From Lysobacter sp. A03 (GTDB taxonomy: Bacteria > Pseudomonadota > Gammaproteobacteria > Xanthomonadales > Xanthomonadaceae), in assembly GCF_000855665.1 (NCBI RefSeq), contig NZ_JXSS01000021.1, positions 1-40,618 on the forward strand: a stretch of 40,618 nt of DNA, written 5' to 3'. Position 1 is the stretch's first letter. Each line of letters starts with the position of its first letter. The position numbers and the translations under genes were made by a program. The notes under the pieces are model-generated. The model did no database searches, had not been told where the DNA came from, and was given only the letters and a program-made list of their open reading frames with translations. Positions 39,266 through 40,618 of the stretch are shown here, piece after piece.

Positions 39266-40210
39266 ATGACCCCGACCAACAAAGCCTTTCTGCAGATCCA
39301 TTTTTGCGTGGTGTTGTGGGGATTCACGGCCATCCTCGGCAAGGTGATCACCCTGGCTGCGCTGCCCCTGGTTTGGTGGCGGATGTTGATGGTGACCGCA
39401 GCGCTGGCGCTGGTGCCCCGGGTCTGGCGCGGACTGCGCGCGATGCCCCGACGGCTGTTGTGGGCCTACGCCGGCATCGGCGTGCTGGTGGCACTGCACT
39501 GGCTGACCTTCTACGCCGCGATCAAGCTGTCCAACGCCTCGATCGCCGCGACCTGCATCGCACTGGCCACCGTGTTCACTGCGATGGTCGAGCCGTGGCT
39601 CGCGCGCAGCCGGTTCTCAAGGCGCGACTTCATGCTCGGTGTGGCCGTCCTGCCCGGAGTCGCGCTGGTCGTCGGCGGCGTGCCGGACGGCATGCGTATC
39701 GGGATTGTCGTCGGCGCTGTGTCTGCGCTGCTGGTGGCGCTGTTCGGTTCGCTGAACAAGCGCCTTGTGGAGCACGCCGACCCGCTGACGGTGACTGCGC
39801 TGGAATTGGGTGCGGGAACCCTGGCGCTGACCCTGCTGGCACCTGTTCTTCCCTATATCCTGCCGGTGCTTGGCGACACCGACCTGCTCACTTTGCCCAG
39901 CGCGCGCGACATCGGCTGGCTGCTGGTGCTGGCGTTGGGCTGCACGCTGTTGCCGTTCGCACTTTCGCTGGCGGCGCTGCGCCACATGAGCGCGTTCTCG
40001 GCGCAGCTGGCAGTGAACCTGGAACCGGTCTACGCCATTGCGCTCGCCATTGTGCTGCTGGGCGAGCAGCACGAGTTGAGCCTGCAGTTCTACCTCGGCG
40101 TGGCGATCATCCTGATCGCGGTCTTCATCTACCCGCTGCTGGGCAAGCCGCGTCGCGGTGGACACCCGGAGATGCTTGCCACCGCCGAGTCGAAGATCGT
40201 CGTCGAGTAG
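39266..40210 (+). CDS. EamA/DMT-family transporter
   Basis: ATG 39266 gives 314 residues with about ten membrane helices in two EamA repeats, typical of drug/metabolite transporters. The first repeat starts FLQIHFCVVLWGFTAILGK and contains LHWLTFYAAIKLSNASIAAT; the second ends LAVNLEPVYAIALAIVLLGE, the usual repeat signature. Members export amino acids, metabolites or drugs; no substrate can be named. It ends 8 bp before the convergent dbpA remnant. Confidence 0.9.
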   Translation: MTPTNKAFLQIHFCVVLWGFTAILGKVITLAALPLVWWRMLMVTAALALVPRVWRGLRAMPRRLLWAYAGIGVLVALHWLTFYAAIKLSNASIAATCIALATVFTAMVEPWLARSRFSRRDFMLGVAVLPGVALVVGGVPDGMRIGIVVGAVSALLVALFGSLNKRLVEHADPLTVTALELGAGTLALTLLAPVLPYILPVLGDTDLLTLPSARDIGWLLVLALGCTLLPFALSLAALRHMSAFSAQLAVNLEPVYAIALAIVLLGEQHELSLQFYLGVAIILIAVFIYPLLGKPRRGGHPEMLATAESKIVVE

Positions 40211-40218
40211 CTCCGGGA

Positions 40219-40594
40219 TCAGATGCGCTGGATGCGGAAGCGCCGGTTCTTGATCTTGCCTTCCCGCAGGCGGGCCAGCGCGGCGTCGGCCTTGCCTCGC
40301 GCGACGGCAACGTAGGAGCGTCTCGCGAACACGTCGATCTTGCCGATTGCCGCGGCCGGCAGACCCGCATCCCCGGTGAGCGCGCCGACGATATCGCCCG
40401 GACGCAGCTTGTCGGTCTTGCCGCCGTCGATGCGCAAGGTGACCATCGCCGCGGGGACGACACCGGTGGCCTTGCCCGCAAGCGGCGTTGCGCGCACCCA
40501 CTCCAGCGGCGTGCCGGTATGCAGGGCAATCATCTCCGCACGCGACACCTCGGCCGGCGCGCACAGGCTCAGCGCCAGTCCTTCGCGGCCCGCG
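40219..40594 (-). CDS. dbpA: ATP-dependent RNA helicase DbpA, C-terminal part (truncated)
   Basis: The frame ends at 40219 and carries the DbpA RNA-binding domain (about the last 75 residues: ATGVVPAAMVTLRIDGGKTD, VGALTGDAGLPAAAIGKIDV and KNRRFRIQRI). This domain recognises the hairpin 92 region of 23S rRNA. Upstream the frame reads AGREGLALSLCAPAEVSRAE, which fits the end of helicase motif VI (GRTGRAGREG). Beyond 40594 the family likeness stops abruptly and the sequence folds back on itself, so the helicase core is missing. The loss coincides with the window end and is probably an artefact, not a real truncation. Confidence 0.9.
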
Positions 40595-40618
40595 GGGCCG
40601 CGAAGGACTGGCGCTGAG
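40568..40618. repeat. Perfect 24-bp terminal inverted repeat (foldback)
   Basis: Bases 40568-40591 are repeated as an exact reverse complement at 40595-40618, with a 3-nt centre (GCG). The second arm ends exactly at the last base of the window and replaces expected dbpA coding sequence. This is typical of a chimeric or foldback contig end. Confidence 0.9.

Noticed and set aside
40568-40618. Reading the terminal palindrome as a terminator, attachment site or hairpin telomere
   Set aside because: It lies inside dbpA coding sequence, ends exactly at the last base, and replaces expected codons, which points to a foldback artefact.

Overview
The window is about 40.6 kb of high-G+C gammaproteobacterial chromosome. 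Gene content and order fit the Lysobacteraceae/Xanthomonadaceae (Lysobacter, Luteimonas or Stenotrophomonas relatives): hflX-hflK-hflC-DUF2065-purA, pyrG-kdsA-eno-ftsB-ispD-ispF-truD, surE-pcm-yqaA-nlpD, and a subclass B3 beta-lactamase very like Stenotrophomonas L1. The assignment rests on recognised order and protein similarity, not on a database search. No rRNA, tRNA, CRISPR array or insertion sequence was seen.

Layout. Positions 1-2250 are accessory: a truncated lipoprotein gene, then a two-gene cassette. The cassette is a PAAR-tipped protein with a C-terminal HEMTH metallopeptidase motif, overlapped by 4 bp by a small cysteine-containing lipoprotein. It looks like a type VI secretion effector and its periplasmic immunity protein, and base composition falls sharply across the toxin part and the immunity gene. 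From 2271 to 23833 the window is mostly a long minus-strand run of core genes: purine synthesis (purA), HflKC/FtsH membrane proteolysis, ribosome and RNA care (hflX, hfq, miaA, rlmE, yhbY, truD), folate (folP), envelope and division (nlpD, ftsB, yqaA), stress repair (pcm, surE), isoprenoids (ispD, ispF), glycolysis (eno), KDO (kdsA) and CTP (pyrG). Plus-strand islands are yhbY with an Mth938-like gene, and an Smr-domain gene. From 24591 the genes are mixed in strand: parE, hutG-slyD, two NlpC/P60 hydrolases, a hotdog thioesterase, a B3 metallo-beta-lactamase overlapping a Nudix hydrolase, a dicarboxylate-type symporter, an alkaline phosphatase, a HemJ-like protein, a methyltransferase, an intracellular PHA depolymerase, a periplasmic cyclophilin, a small unknown protein with a VOC protein, an EamA transporter, and the C-terminal end of dbpA.

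Co-transcription is suggested by 4-bp ATGA overlaps (effector/immunity, hflK/hflC, yqaA/nlpD, surE/pcm, ispF/truD), a TGATG overlap (beta-lactamase/Nudix) and a GTGA overlap (leader ORF/thioesterase). Intrinsic-terminator hairpins lie after the immunity gene/purA, between DUF2065 and purA, after ftsH, after the small secreted protein upstream of pyrG, after the second NlpC/P60 gene and after the VOC gene.

The most interesting candidate is the PAAR-metallopeptidase/lipoprotein pair at 436-2171. Second-line observations are a DnaA-box-like cluster plus a perfect dyad upstream of miaA, an out-of-frame leader or frameshift at the thioesterase start, a methionine-rich segment in one NlpC/P60 protein, and a perfect 24-bp foldback at the very end of the window that looks like an assembly or chimera artefact truncating dbpA.
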